Source of the DNA: Mycoplasmatota bacterium | GTDB taxonomy: Bacteria; Bacillota_I; Bacilli_A; RF39; UBA660 | Assembly: GCA_022768045.1 (NCBI GenBank) | Contig: JALEND010000029.1 | Coordinates: 1-35,548 of the forward strand | DNA length: 35,548 nucleotides | Direction: 5' to 3' | Part shown: positions 17,909 through 26,793 of the stretch, piece by piece | How the letters are laid out: every line of letters begins with the position of its first letter | Numbering within the stretch: position 1 is the stretch's first letter | Notes under the pieces: model-generated | Told to the model about the DNA's origin: nothing | Seen by the model: only the letters and a program-made list of their open reading frames with translations | Database searches by the model: none | Position numbers and translations under genes: made by a program

Positions 17909-18790
17909 TTATTTTTTTATTATTTTATTCTTATTCATTTTATTTTCTCTTTCTTTTAAATCTTTTTTTATTTCCTCGACTGTTGCGTTTTTATATCTTA
18001 AATATGATTTATAAAGTACGTTTGGTGTTAAGTAATTTTTAGAGCTTAATTTTGTTTCTTTTTCTATTAAAAATAAATTATTTCTTAAAATACTTGGTAT
18101 AGATGAGAATAATTCATATGCTTCTTGCCAGGATTTATACCATACATCTTTCTTACCAATTAATAAAGCTTCTTCGTAAGTTAAATCAAAAAGATTTTGA
18201 TTTTTAATTGAGTTAATATATTCATTTTGTTTTAATATTTTAATTAAGTTTATATCATTAGCTAAAAGAAAAGCAAACTTTTTTCTATATTTTGCATTAA
18301 GTTTATTCATGTCTTTATTTGTAAATGCATAAAACATCTTATCTTGAAAATAATTTTTCTCATCCTTACTTTTAGCTTCTTTAATTAATTTAATATAAGA
18401 ATCTTTATCTTTGTTGCTATACGTGAATCTACTTTTAAGTACCTTAGACAACATTTTTATTAAGTTAGAATAATCATTCTTATCTTCTAATAAAACGTCT
18501 TTTAAATCTCTTTTATCTATCCATACTAAATTTTCTTTATTTTTTTTAAACTCTTCTATGTTATATGGTTCATAAGAATAATAAAATATACCTTTTTTAT
18601 TATGAGCTCTGTATTCAAAATAATCTTCTTTTGTTTTTATCCCGTATGTATCTTTTAATTTGCTAGCTAAAGTTTTTTTATAATTATCATCATTGTTACA
18701 AATAAATGTAGGTATATCATAAATACCATTCTTTTTTGTTAATAAAACTTCATCATTAGTGTTTAAAATAACTACTTTTAATTTTTTCAT
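17909..18790 (-). CDS. Degenerate Nudix-like N-terminus plus uncharacterised C-terminal domain, paralogue B
   Basis: 293 aa; LKVVILNTNDEVLLTKKNGIYDIPTF opening; C-terminal LIKILKQNEYINSIKNQNLFDLTYEEALLIGKK...LTPNVLYKSYLRYKNATVEEIKKDLKERE. Confidence 0.75.
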   Translation of the reverse strand: MKKLKVVILNTNDEVLLTKKNGIYDIPTFICNNDDNYKKTLASKLKDTYGIKTKEDYFEYRAHNKKGIFYYSYEPYNIEEFKKNKENLVWIDKRDLKDVLLEDKNDYSNLIKMLSKVLKSRFTYSNKDKDSYIKLIKEAKSKDEKNYFQDKMFYAFTNKDMNKLNAKYRKKFAFLLANDINLIKILKQNEYINSIKNQNLFDLTYEEALLIGKKDVWYKSWQEAYELFSSIPSILRNNLFLIEKETKLSSKNYLTPNVLYKSYLRYKNATVEEIKKDLKERENKMNKNKIIKK

Positions 18791-18973
18791 GGTAACCTCA
18801 CGTATATAATTTTATCATATAATTATTTAACTTATCAATTATTTTATGTTATTATAAACGTAATATGATGAAGAGGATGATACAAGTGGATTAGGTTTTA
18901 TATTCATTTTTGTTATGGTAATTGCTGCATTTATAGGAATATCATTTTCATCAAAGAAATAATTATTTGAAAT

Positions 18974-19003
18974 AAAAAAACGACTTATAGTCGTTTTATT
19001 TTT
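18974..19003. terminator. Terminator downstream of tRNA-Leu (minus strand), potentially bidirectional
   Basis: AAAACGACT-tata-GTCGTTTT with flanking A and T tracts. Confidence 0.8.
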
Positions 19004-19007
19004 ATAT

Positions 19008-19094
19008 TGGTACCGGTAGTCGGGCTTGAACCGACACGGTATTACTACCACTAGATTTTGAGTCTAGCGCGTCTACCAATTCCGCCATACCGGC
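19008..19094 (-). tRNA. tRNA-Leu(CAA)
   Basis: Reverse complement GCCGGTATGGCGGAATTGGTAGACGCGCTAGACTCAAAATCTAGTGGTAGTAATACCGTGTCGGTTCGAGCCCGACTACCGGTACCA; class II with long variable arm, anticodon loop CTCAAAA, encoded CCA. Confidence 0.95.
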
Positions 19095-19179
19095 ATGTAA
19101 GTTAATTATATCATAATAAATATTTTTTTGCTATGTTTTTATATAAAAAGTGATATAATTAATAAAGAGGTGAATGCAT

Positions 19180-20493
19180 ATGAAATATTACTGTATTGGT
19201 ATAAAAGGTTCTGGTATGGCAACATTAGCAGAAATACTTTATGATTTAGGAAATGATGTATCTGGTTATGATGATTATAAAGAATATAAATTTACACAAG
19301 AAGGAATTGATAAACGTGGTATTAAAATATATTATGATAATGAACATGAAATAGATAAAGATACAATAGTTACATATTCTAGAGCTTTTTCTGAAGAACA
19401 TCCTGAAATTAAGAGAGTTAAAAAACTAGGACTTAAGATAATAGCTTATAATGAATTGCTTGGAAAGTTAAGTAGTGAGTTTAAAACAATTGGAGTTAGT
19501 GGTACACATGGTAAAACTACTACTTCAACAATGATTTCTCATGTTTTAAATAATACTAAGGGATGTAATTATTTTATTGGTGATGGATCAGGTTTTGCTG
19601 ATAGAAAAAACAAATTATTTACACTAGAGTCTTGCGAGTTTAATAGACATTTTTTATCATATCATCCTTATTATGCTATTGTAACAAATATAGAGTTAGA
19701 GCATACAGAGTGCTATAAAGATATAAATGAAATAATAGAAACTTTTTCATCATTTGCTAATAAGGCAAGTGTTGTAGTAGCTTGTGGTGATGATAGTAAT
19801 GTAAGACGTATGAAAGTTAATAATAAAGTTACTTATTATGGATTTAATGATGATAATGATGTAGTAGCTAAAAACATTAAATTAAGTAAAGACGGTAGTT
19901 CATTTGATGTTTATATAGACGGTAACTTTTATAATCATTTTGATATTCCTTTATTTGGTGATCATATGATACTAGATGCACTAGCATGTATTACAATCTG
20001 TAACATGGAGGGTGTAAAAAAAGAGGATGTTGCATCACTTCTTTTGACTTTTAAAAATGCAAAGAGAAGATTTAAGGAAACTACTTTTGGTGATGTTGTG
20101 GTAATTGATGATTATGCACATCATCCAACAGAGATAAGAGTTACTATAGAGTCAGCTAGAAAAAAATATAGTGATAAAAAAATAGTAGCAGTATTTTTAC
20201 CAAATACATATTCTAGAACTAAGGCATTAATGAAAGATTTTATAAGTGCGTTAAAAGAGGCTGATAAAGCTTATGTTATGGATATACACTGTGATAGAGA
20301 AAGACAAGAAGATTATGAAGGTGTTAGTAGTGATGAAATAATAAATAATGTACCTAATGCTGAAAAAATATCAATAGATAGTGTTCAAAAATTATTAGAG
20401 TATAAGAATGCTGCAATATGTTTTATGAGTTGTACAAATATTTATGAAATAGAAGATAAATTTAAAGAATTACTTGAAAATAAAAATAATTAA
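19180..20493 (+). CDS. murC: UDP-N-acetylmuramate--L-alanine ligase
   Basis: GIKGSGMATLAEIL, GVSGTHGKTTTSTM, NIELEHTECY, DDYAHHPTEIR, FLPNTYSRTKAL; start at ATG 19180 after SD GAGGTG. Confidence 0.92.
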   Translation: MKYYCIGIKGSGMATLAEILYDLGNDVSGYDDYKEYKFTQEGIDKRGIKIYYDNEHEIDKDTIVTYSRAFSEEHPEIKRVKKLGLKIIAYNELLGKLSSEFKTIGVSGTHGKTTTSTMISHVLNNTKGCNYFIGDGSGFADRKNKLFTLESCEFNRHFLSYHPYYAIVTNIELEHTECYKDINEIIETFSSFANKASVVVACGDDSNVRRMKVNNKVTYYGFNDDNDVVAKNIKLSKDGSSFDVYIDGNFYNHFDIPLFGDHMILDALACITICNMEGVKKEDVASLLLTFKNAKRRFKETTFGDVVVIDDYAHHPTEIRVTIESARKKYSDKKIVAVFLPNTYSRTKALMKDFISALKEADKAYVMDIHCDRERQEDYEGVSSDEIINNVPNAEKISIDSVQKLLEYKNAAICFMSCTNIYEIEDKFKELLENKNN

Positions 20494-20585
20494 AAAGTCA
20501 TCATATTAATGGTGATTTTTTTTAAAATTTAATTAGTTATCTATCTTATTTTTTATCATATAATTTTTATGAAGGAGGGATTTTT

Positions 20586-20930
20586 TTGTTACCAAATGTT
20601 CCTCCTAAGTTATTTTCTTTATCAGCGGTTGTAGTAGGATACATTTTAATAGATGATATGACTGCAAATGAACAAAATGCCATTGGAAACTGGCTTATGC
20701 TTGTTGCACAAGTTTTATCTACTAATGCTTTTTATAGAGCAGTTATGCAAGAAAGAGGATTAGAAAGGGAAGGCTCTACAGAAACTGGTAGAAATAACGC
20801 TGATACTTTTTCTGGTATAAATTTTAATAATGATGATGAAAATATAAGTGATAAGAAAAGTACTTTAAAAATGCTCGAAAAGATGGTTACAGCAATTCAA
20901 AAAGAAATAGAAGATTTAAAAAATAATTAA
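20586..20930 (+). CDS. Uncharacterised small protein, TTG start
   Basis: 114 aa; SD AGGAGGG 7 nt before TTG 20586; conserved-looking NVPPKLFSLSAVVVGYILIDDMTANEQNAIGNWLMLVAQVL plus C-terminal coiled coil. Confidence 0.75.
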   Translation: MLPNVPPKLFSLSAVVVGYILIDDMTANEQNAIGNWLMLVAQVLSTNAFYRAVMQERGLEREGSTETGRNNADTFSGINFNNDDENISDKKSTLKMLEKMVTAIQKEIEDLKNN

Positions 20931-20932
20931 TA

Positions 20933-20960
20933 TTGACTTTAATAATCTTTTGAATATAAT
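20933..20960 (+). promoter_or_regulatory. sigma-A type promoter
   Basis: TTGACT - 16 bp - TATAAT upstream of the 20986 gene. Confidence 0.75.
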
Positions 20961-20985
20961 AGTAGCTACTGATTAAGAGGTTATT

Positions 20986-21681
20986 ATGAAATTTTTTAAA
21001 GATAGAAATAAATATGTGGATGAAAAAGAAGTAAGGTTAAGAAACTTTTTGTTAAAAAATAAAAATAATTATTCATCAGATGAATATGATTATTTAATTA
21101 ATCATTATGGTGATTTTTATTATAATCCAGAATATGCCTGTGATATATTATCTGAATTATATTCAAAGTTTGGAATAATATCAAAAGAAAAAGATTTCTA
21201 TTATGGAGTATTTAATAAGATAAATAATATTTATGGTTTAAATAGAGATATTGTTGAAGTAGCATCAGGCACTTATCCTAGATTAGCTGAAATAATAGGT
21301 GAGTATCAAAGTAAGAATAAGTTTGGTTCTATTAAAACTTATGATCCTAAAATAGTTATTTCATCATTAAAAAACGTTGAGATAAATAAGTGTAATTTTA
21401 GTTTAGATACACCTGTTAAAAAAGATAGTTTGTTAGTTGCAACATTTCCTTGTGAGGTAACTTTAGATATAATTAGAAATGCCAATAATAATGATTTAGA
21501 ATTTTTAATTTTCTTATGTGGCTGTACTCATGATGGTTTTAATAATTATGAAGAGTGGGAAGATTATGTTTTTGATTTTGCAAATCAGTCATCTAATGAT
21601 AGGTTTAAGATTTATAAAGATTCTTTAGATGAAGCATACTCTGTTCCATGGAAGTTAATATATAAAGTAAAAAACACCTAA
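20986..21681 (+). CDS. Uncharacterised protein, possible Rossmann/methyltransferase-like fold
   Basis: 231 aa; NRDIVEVASGTYPRLAEIIGEYQ resembles a SAM-methyltransferase motif I region; otherwise no clear family. Confidence 0.6.
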   Translation: MKFFKDRNKYVDEKEVRLRNFLLKNKNNYSSDEYDYLINHYGDFYYNPEYACDILSELYSKFGIISKEKDFYYGVFNKINNIYGLNRDIVEVASGTYPRLAEIIGEYQSKNKFGSIKTYDPKIVISSLKNVEINKCNFSLDTPVKKDSLLVATFPCEVTLDIIRNANNNDLEFLIFLCGCTHDGFNNYEEWEDYVFDFANQSSNDRFKIYKDSLDEAYSVPWKLIYKVKNT

Positions 21682-22034
21682 TTATTAGATGTTTCTTTTT
21701 TTATCCACAGCATAATTAAATTTACAATAAAATCTATTTCCTTTTTTGTTAAATTTCTTCCCTTAGGAATTTTGTACCATTTTTCTAAACATCCTCTGCA
21801 GCAGCAGGCACATGCATGTTGAGCAATAAATACAGGATGACCTTTCATTGGAGTTTGTTTTCCATCATTTTGTATAGAGCTTGGTGCAAGTCTTTTATTT
21901 ATAAAGTCATATGCATGTTCTTTAATTTTTTTGTATCCTTTTTCATTAATATAATCAATCATGTATTTTCTTAAATGAAAACTACTTCTAAATTTAGACT
22001 TAGATAAATTATTTAATATGTCTTGATATGTCAC
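21678..22034 (-). CDS. DUF4186 family protein
   Basis: 118 aa; FRSSFHLRKYMIDYINEKG..HAYDFINKRLAPSSIQNDGKQTPMKGHPVFIAQHACACCCRGCLEKWYKIPKG is characteristic of DUF4186; convergent 4-nt overlap with the preceding ORF. Confidence 0.88.
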   Translation of the reverse strand: MTYQDILNNLSKSKFRSSFHLRKYMIDYINEKGYKKIKEHAYDFINKRLAPSSIQNDGKQTPMKGHPVFIAQHACACCCRGCLEKWYKIPKGRNLTKKEIDFIVNLIMLWIKKETSNN

Positions 22035-22155
22035 TTTAAATCACCTTAATTACTTTTTATTATAATACTTTTTTTTATTTTTGTTATAAATAAGTGTAAT
22101 TTGCAAATAATATTATTTAGTTATATGTCAAATTATAATAAAAAAACAAATAATC

Positions 22156-22184
22156 TTGACGGTAAATCTTTTATATTGTATCAT
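22156..22184 (+). promoter_or_regulatory. sigma-A type promoter
   Basis: TTGACG - 17 bp - TATCAT upstream of the large repeat protein. Confidence 0.6.
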
Positions 22185-22222
22185 AATATGTGTATAAGAT
22201 AGTAAGAAAGTAGGTTTTAGTT

Positions 22223-25200
22223 ATGAATTTTTATTTTAAAAAAGAAGAAGAAAAACTTAAAGTAGGACGACCAAAACTTGCAGACACTAAGCAAAAGAAA
22301 AATGCACTTATTTTAAGTGTATCATCAATAATGGTAGCAATATGTTTAGTGTTTGGTGGACTATTTGATTTAAATATAATAAATACAGATAAGTTAAAAG
22401 GATCTATTTTTGGGACAACTATAACAGGTTCTAAAGTTTACAAAGGCGTTTTAATAAGTGTTCCTAAAAAAGTACTTTTAGGTGATCCGGAAGGTTCAGA
22501 GCAGTATAAGGGTGCTACTATATATGATAAAAATAATTTTAATGTAACTATTAATAATACCACTGATAAAGAGATGACTGATGTAACTTATTCTCTTAGT
22601 GGAACAGGTGATTTAACAGGTGCCGATGGTGGAACTACTAATATTCAAAGTAATGGATTCCCTGCATCAGTAGCAGCTAATACTAAAGTAGAAACTAAGT
22701 TCTATGGTGGAGTAAAAGATGCTTATGATTATAAAGATGTACAAGAACAGTTGATTATAAGCTATAAGGTAGATGGTGAAAGCTTTAATGAAATATATGA
22801 TATAAACTTTTATCATGCAATTTATGGTAATGATTATTTAAAGAGCTTACCTCTAGTTGATTCTGAAGAAAGTACTGGAGAGTATGCTTATTCTGGAAAT
22901 GAAAGTGAGACTTTTTACTATAAATCTAATAGAAGTAAAGTATTTATGGATAAAAGAGAAGACTTATATGATATGAATGTTAATTTTTCATATAAAACGA
23001 TATTTTCAAATATTGTAATAATATTAGCACCACAAGCTGCTAGATCTGTTGCAATGAGTGCAGATGGTGATGCTAAGTTATCTGATTATATTAATTTTGG
23101 TAGTTCAGATAATGGTCATACTTATAAAGTAAAAAGTGCAACTGACTATGAAACTTTTGATAACCCATCGCACAGATTATGGGGAAGTGTAAAACAGACA
23201 ACAAATGGAACTGTTCCAATTAAACTTCCAGTTTATGCAGAATATTCTAAGAAAAAATGGACTGGTTCTTATGAATATCAATATGCTACTAGTGATACAA
23301 CAAAATTTACTAGAACAAAAGATGTAACTATTGATCTTACTATTTATGATAAATCTATATTAGAGAAAAAATTAGTTGAAGCATCAGCTAAAATAGATAA
23401 GTATGATGATGATTATTACAAAGTAGATACTTATAATAATTATATTAATGCAGCAAAAGAAGTTTATAAAACAAGAAATACAACTCAAGCTAAAATAGAT
23501 GAAGCAATTAAAAATCTTGATACTGTAATAAATGCTACGCCAGAAGAAAAAGAAGCTGATTATACAAAGTATAATGAAATAATAAGTAAGATTGTTTCAC
23601 TAGATAGTGAGTTTTATAAAGATAATGAAGAATATAAAAAATTAATTGAAGAATATAATAATAGAAATAATTATAATAATTTTAAGAAAAGTAACCAATC
23701 TACGCTAGATACATATGTTAGTACATTAACTTCAATTTATAATAACATACCAGGTAATTATACAGAAGTTGATTTTGCTATTGATAGAGCTAATAAGATA
23801 AGTAATGAAATAGAGGTAGCAGGAGTTAAATATAATAGATATACAGATGAGTCTTATAAAGCTTTAACAGATGCTGTTGCAAATGTTGTAACTGGTAAAA
23901 AGGTTAAAGATCAAAGTGAAATAGATTCGTATGCAGAAAACATTAATAATGCTATTAAAAATTTAAAAGATCATGCAGCAGATTATGCAAAAGTAGATGA
24001 AGCAATTAATGCTGTACCTAAAAATGAAATAGAAGTAGATGGAATTAAGTATAAAAGATATACAGATGAATCTTATAAAGTATTAACTGATTTAATAAGT
24101 AGTATAGAAGAAAGTAAAAAGACAAAGACTGTATTAGATCAAGAAGAAGTAAATGGCTATGTTAATAATATTGAAAATGCTATAAATGGTTTAAAAGATC
24201 ATGCAGCAGATTATGCAAAAGTAGATGAAGCAATTAATGCTGTACCTAAAAATGAGATAGAAGTATCAGGCGTTAAATATAAAAGATATACAGAAGACTC
24301 TTATAAGAAGGTAACAGATTTAGTTGCAAGTGTAGTAAGAGATAAAAAGGTAACAGAGCAAGCTGCAGTTAATAAATATGCAACTGATATTAAAAATGCT
24401 ATAAATGCTTTAAAAGATCATGCAGCATATTATACAAAAGTAGATGAAAAAATTAAATCAGTACCAAAAAATGAGATAGAAGTATCTGGTACTAAATATA
24501 AAAGATATACAGATGAATCTTATAAAGTATTAACTGATTTAATTACAAAGATACAAAATGAGGAAAAAAATAGCCCGAAAACAGTATTAGAGCAAGAAAA
24601 AGTAAATAAATATATTACAGAAATAGATAATGCTATAAATGGTTTAAAAGATCATGCAGCTGATTATACAAAAGTAGATGAAGCAATTAATAAAGCTAAG
24701 GAGAAACTTGGCGATAAATTAGTTAATGAAATAGAAATAGATGGCGTTAAGTATGAAAGATATACATCTGATTCTTATAAAGCTGTAATAGATGCAATAA
24801 ATAGTGTTGTTAAAGGTAAATTAGTTACAGAGCAAGAAATTGTTAATAAGTATGCAGCAGATATTAATAACGCAGTTAAAAACTTAAAAGATCATGCAGC
24901 TGATTATACAAAAGTAGATGAAGCAATTAGTGCTGTACCTAAAAATGAAATTGAGATAAACGAAGTAAAATATCAAAAATACACAACAGCCTCTTATAAA
25001 GAGTTAACTGATTTAATTGATAATATTGATAGAAATAAAACTATATTAGAACAAGAAGAGGTAAATAATTATATAACTTTAATATCTAAGAAAGAAAAAG
25101 AATTAGAGTTATGTAAAGCAGATTATAGTAAATTAAAAAATATAACTTCATTAATACCTTATGACTTTTCTATATATAATTTAGAGTCAGTTGAAAAGTT

Positions 25201-25807
25201 AAATACTTTATTAGATAAAATAAAGAACTTAGATTCAGAACTTAAGATAACTAGTCAAGATAAGCTTGATAGTTTAATAAAAGAAATAGATGAAGTATTA
25301 AGTAGTTTGAAATTAAAAGATACTAGTGTTACTACTAAGTATGATAATAAATATGATGCTAATTATAAGCCGGATAAAAAGGTTATAAAGAAGAATAATA
25401 AAGTATCAAAAAGTCATATTGTTAGTATAACAGTAAATGGAAAAGAGCTTGATTTAAATAGCGCTAGTATAACTGTTGAAAATGATGTATCAAAAGCAGA
25501 TATAAAAGTAGAACTATCAAATTCAAGTGATAAGTATGAAATATATGGTGGTAATATACTTATCGTTGGCGATAATACAATTACTGTTTATGTTTATAAT
25601 GATAGCGACAGCTATGAATATAAATTTAATATAAAAAGAGAAGATGAAGAATTAACTAGTGTAAAAAAGAAAACTAAAACTACAATTAATAATATTATAA
25701 AATATAAAACAAATTCTAAATTGATAATATCAGCTTCTATTTTAGGAGTATTAATAATTGGAACAGTTTGTTATCTTATAATTAAGAAGAAAAATAGTGA
25801 GAAATAA
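22223..25807 (+). CDS. Large surface/envelope repeat protein with N-terminal VGRPKLAD motif + TM, FIVAR-like repeats, cadherin-like beta-sandwich domain and C-terminal TM
   Basis: 1194 aa; EKLKVGRPKLADTKQKKNALILSVSSIMVAICLVFGGLF; about six repeats of DHAADYxKVDEAINxVPKNEIEVxGxKYxRYTxxSYK...; C-terminal SITVNGKELDLNSASITV...GDNTITVYVYNDSDSYEYKFNIKRE and TM LIISASILGVLIIGTVCYLIIKKK. Confidence 0.85.
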   Translation: MNFYFKKEEEKLKVGRPKLADTKQKKNALILSVSSIMVAICLVFGGLFDLNIINTDKLKGSIFGTTITGSKVYKGVLISVPKKVLLGDPEGSEQYKGATIYDKNNFNVTINNTTDKEMTDVTYSLSGTGDLTGADGGTTNIQSNGFPASVAANTKVETKFYGGVKDAYDYKDVQEQLIISYKVDGESFNEIYDINFYHAIYGNDYLKSLPLVDSEESTGEYAYSGNESETFYYKSNRSKVFMDKREDLYDMNVNFSYKTIFSNIVIILAPQAARSVAMSADGDAKLSDYINFGSSDNGHTYKVKSATDYETFDNPSHRLWGSVKQTTNGTVPIKLPVYAEYSKKKWTGSYEYQYATSDTTKFTRTKDVTIDLTIYDKSILEKKLVEASAKIDKYDDDYYKVDTYNNYINAAKEVYKTRNTTQAKIDEAIKNLDTVINATPEEKEADYTKYNEIISKIVSLDSEFYKDNEEYKKLIEEYNNRNNYNNFKKSNQSTLDTYVSTLTSIYNNIPGNYTEVDFAIDRANKISNEIEVAGVKYNRYTDESYKALTDAVANVVTGKKVKDQSEIDSYAENINNAIKNLKDHAADYAKVDEAINAVPKNEIEVDGIKYKRYTDESYKVLTDLISSIEESKKTKTVLDQEEVNGYVNNIENAINGLKDHAADYAKVDEAINAVPKNEIEVSGVKYKRYTEDSYKKVTDLVASVVRDKKVTEQAAVNKYATDIKNAINALKDHAAYYTKVDEKIKSVPKNEIEVSGTKYKRYTDESYKVLTDLITKIQNEEKNSPKTVLEQEKVNKYITEIDNAINGLKDHAADYTKVDEAINKAKEKLGDKLVNEIEIDGVKYERYTSDSYKAVIDAINSVVKGKLVTEQEIVNKYAADINNAVKNLKDHAADYTKVDEAISAVPKNEIEINEVKYQKYTTASYKELTDLIDNIDRNKTILEQEEVNNYITLISKKEKELELCKADYSKLKNITSLIPYDFSIYNLESVEKLNTLLDKIKNLDSELKITSQDKLDSLIKEIDEVLSSLKLKDTSVTTKYDNKYDANYKPDKKVIKKNNKVSKSHIVSITVNGKELDLNSASITVENDVSKADIKVELSNSSDKYEIYGGNILIVGDNTITVYVYNDSDSYEYKFNIKREDEELTSVKKKTKTTINNIIKYKTNSKLIISASILGVLIIGTVCYLIIKKKNSEK
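23755..25110 (+). repeat. In-frame tandem repeats (about 65-80 codons each) within the surface protein
   Basis: Six recognisable units; units 2 and 3 are near-identical at DNA level over gatcatgcagcagattatgcaaaagtagatgaagcaattaatgctgtacctaaaaatga (starts at 23969 and 24197, 228 bp apart). Confidence 0.85.
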
Positions 25808-25826
25808 TTTCTCACTATTTTTTTTA
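25796..25826 (+). terminator. Rho-independent terminator
   Basis: AGTGAGAAA-taa-TTTCTCACTATTTTTTTT spanning the stop codon. Confidence 0.88.
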
Positions 25827-25859
25827 AACCGAAATGGTCGTGTGTATTTAATAAAATAA

Positions 25860-25886
25860 AAACTAGATGGTAATACCAACTAGTTA
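25860..25886 (-). terminator. Terminator for tRNA-Met (minus strand)
   Basis: Minus-strand AACTAGTTGGTATTACCATCTAGTTTTTATTTT hairpin plus T-rich tract. Confidence 0.7.
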
Positions 25887-25895
25887 TTTGACAAA

Positions 25896-25972
25896 TGGTA
25901 GCGAGAGAGGGGATCGAACCCACGACCTTTCGGGTATGAACCGAACGCTCTAGCCAGCTGAGCTATCTCGCC
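25896..25972 (-). tRNA. tRNA-Met(CAT), elongator type
   Basis: Reverse complement GGCGAGATAGCTCAGCTGGCTAGAGCGTTCGGTTCATACCCGAAAGGTCGTGGGTTCGATCCCCTCTCTCGCTACCA; anticodon loop TTCATAC; encoded CCA. Confidence 0.95.
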
Positions 25973-26156
25973 ATAAAAAACTTTGCATTAATATAATAGC
26001 AAGAAAAAGACTATTTATCAAGCCTTTTTTTATAAAAAGTAAAATTAGTTTAAAAAGTTAAAAAAAATTGAAAAAAATGTTGATAAAAATAATTTTAATA
26101 TTTATAATAGTTAGCTATAAAAACAAATAATGACCATTAAGAAGTAGGTGAAGTTT

Positions 26157-26741
26157 ATGTATAACGGGTATGAAACTGAGGAAATAATGACTGATAACTT
26201 AATTTTAATGAAGGGTAAAGAAAAAGACTTTTTAACAGTTTATGAATTTGATTTTAAAAAGTTAAAAGATGTGGATGACGTTTTTGAGTTTTCTAAATCA
26301 GATAATAAAAATATAAAGAAATTATTTAATAGAGGTAGTAAAAGATACTATGAAAGGTGTAAAAAAGCACATATATTTGATTGGATAATATATAAAGATA
26401 ATAAGGCTATAGGAAATGTATTTACATTAGATGAAAACTTTGATAATAAAAGTGTTGGATTAAAAGTAAATATTCATCCAAATAGTTGGAGAAAAGGTTA
26501 TGCAACTGAAACTCTTGTTAATGTAATTAACTTTCTTTTTAAAGAAGGGTATGATAACGTTATTTGTAGTTATGAAGATGGTAATAAGAAAGCTAAAAGA
26601 TTACTTGAAAAACTAGGTTTTAAAGCTTATAAAATACTTAATGATTCATCAGCTACTTTAAAAAATAATTTAGTTGATGTATATAGTTTAATAATAGAAA
26701 AAGAAGATTGGTTATCTAGAACTAGTAAAATTAAATTATAA
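26157..26741 (+). CDS. GNAT family N-acetyltransferase
   Basis: AIGNVFTLDENFDNKSVGLKVNIHPNSWRKGYATETLVNVINFLFKEGYDNVICSYEDGNKKAKRLLEKLGFK; ATG 26157 preferred because the GTG at 26148 lies in the SD (AGGTGA). Confidence 0.88.
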   Translation: MYNGYETEEIMTDNLILMKGKEKDFLTVYEFDFKKLKDVDDVFEFSKSDNKNIKKLFNRGSKRYYERCKKAHIFDWIIYKDNKAIGNVFTLDENFDNKSVGLKVNIHPNSWRKGYATETLVNVINFLFKEGYDNVICSYEDGNKKAKRLLEKLGFKAYKILNDSSATLKNNLVDVYSLIIEKEDWLSRTSKIKL

Positions 26742-26793
26742 GTTTTTTATAAAGATTATTTATGTGCTATAATTATAGTAGAGGTGAATGATA

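Noticed and set aside
17095-18790. Toxin-antitoxin or restriction-type defence pair
   Set aside because: The two genes are full-length paralogues with the same architecture and apparently separate promoters, not a toxin/antitoxin pair; no nuclease or methylase motifs were recognised.
18839-19051. Minus-strand 70-aa ORF
   Set aside because: Runs through the 3' part of tRNA-Leu and a terminator hairpin; not a credible protein.
19008-19094. tRNA-Leu as an integration (att) site for the T4SS block
   Set aside because: No integrase gene or repeated tRNA 3' end was noticed in the window, and it lies ~6.7 kb beyond the end of the T4SS genes with housekeeping genes between.
23755-25110. Repeats as a possible CRISPR array
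   Set aside because: Repeats are in-frame protein repeats (~65-80 codons) with conserved amino acids throughout, not short direct repeats with unique spacers.
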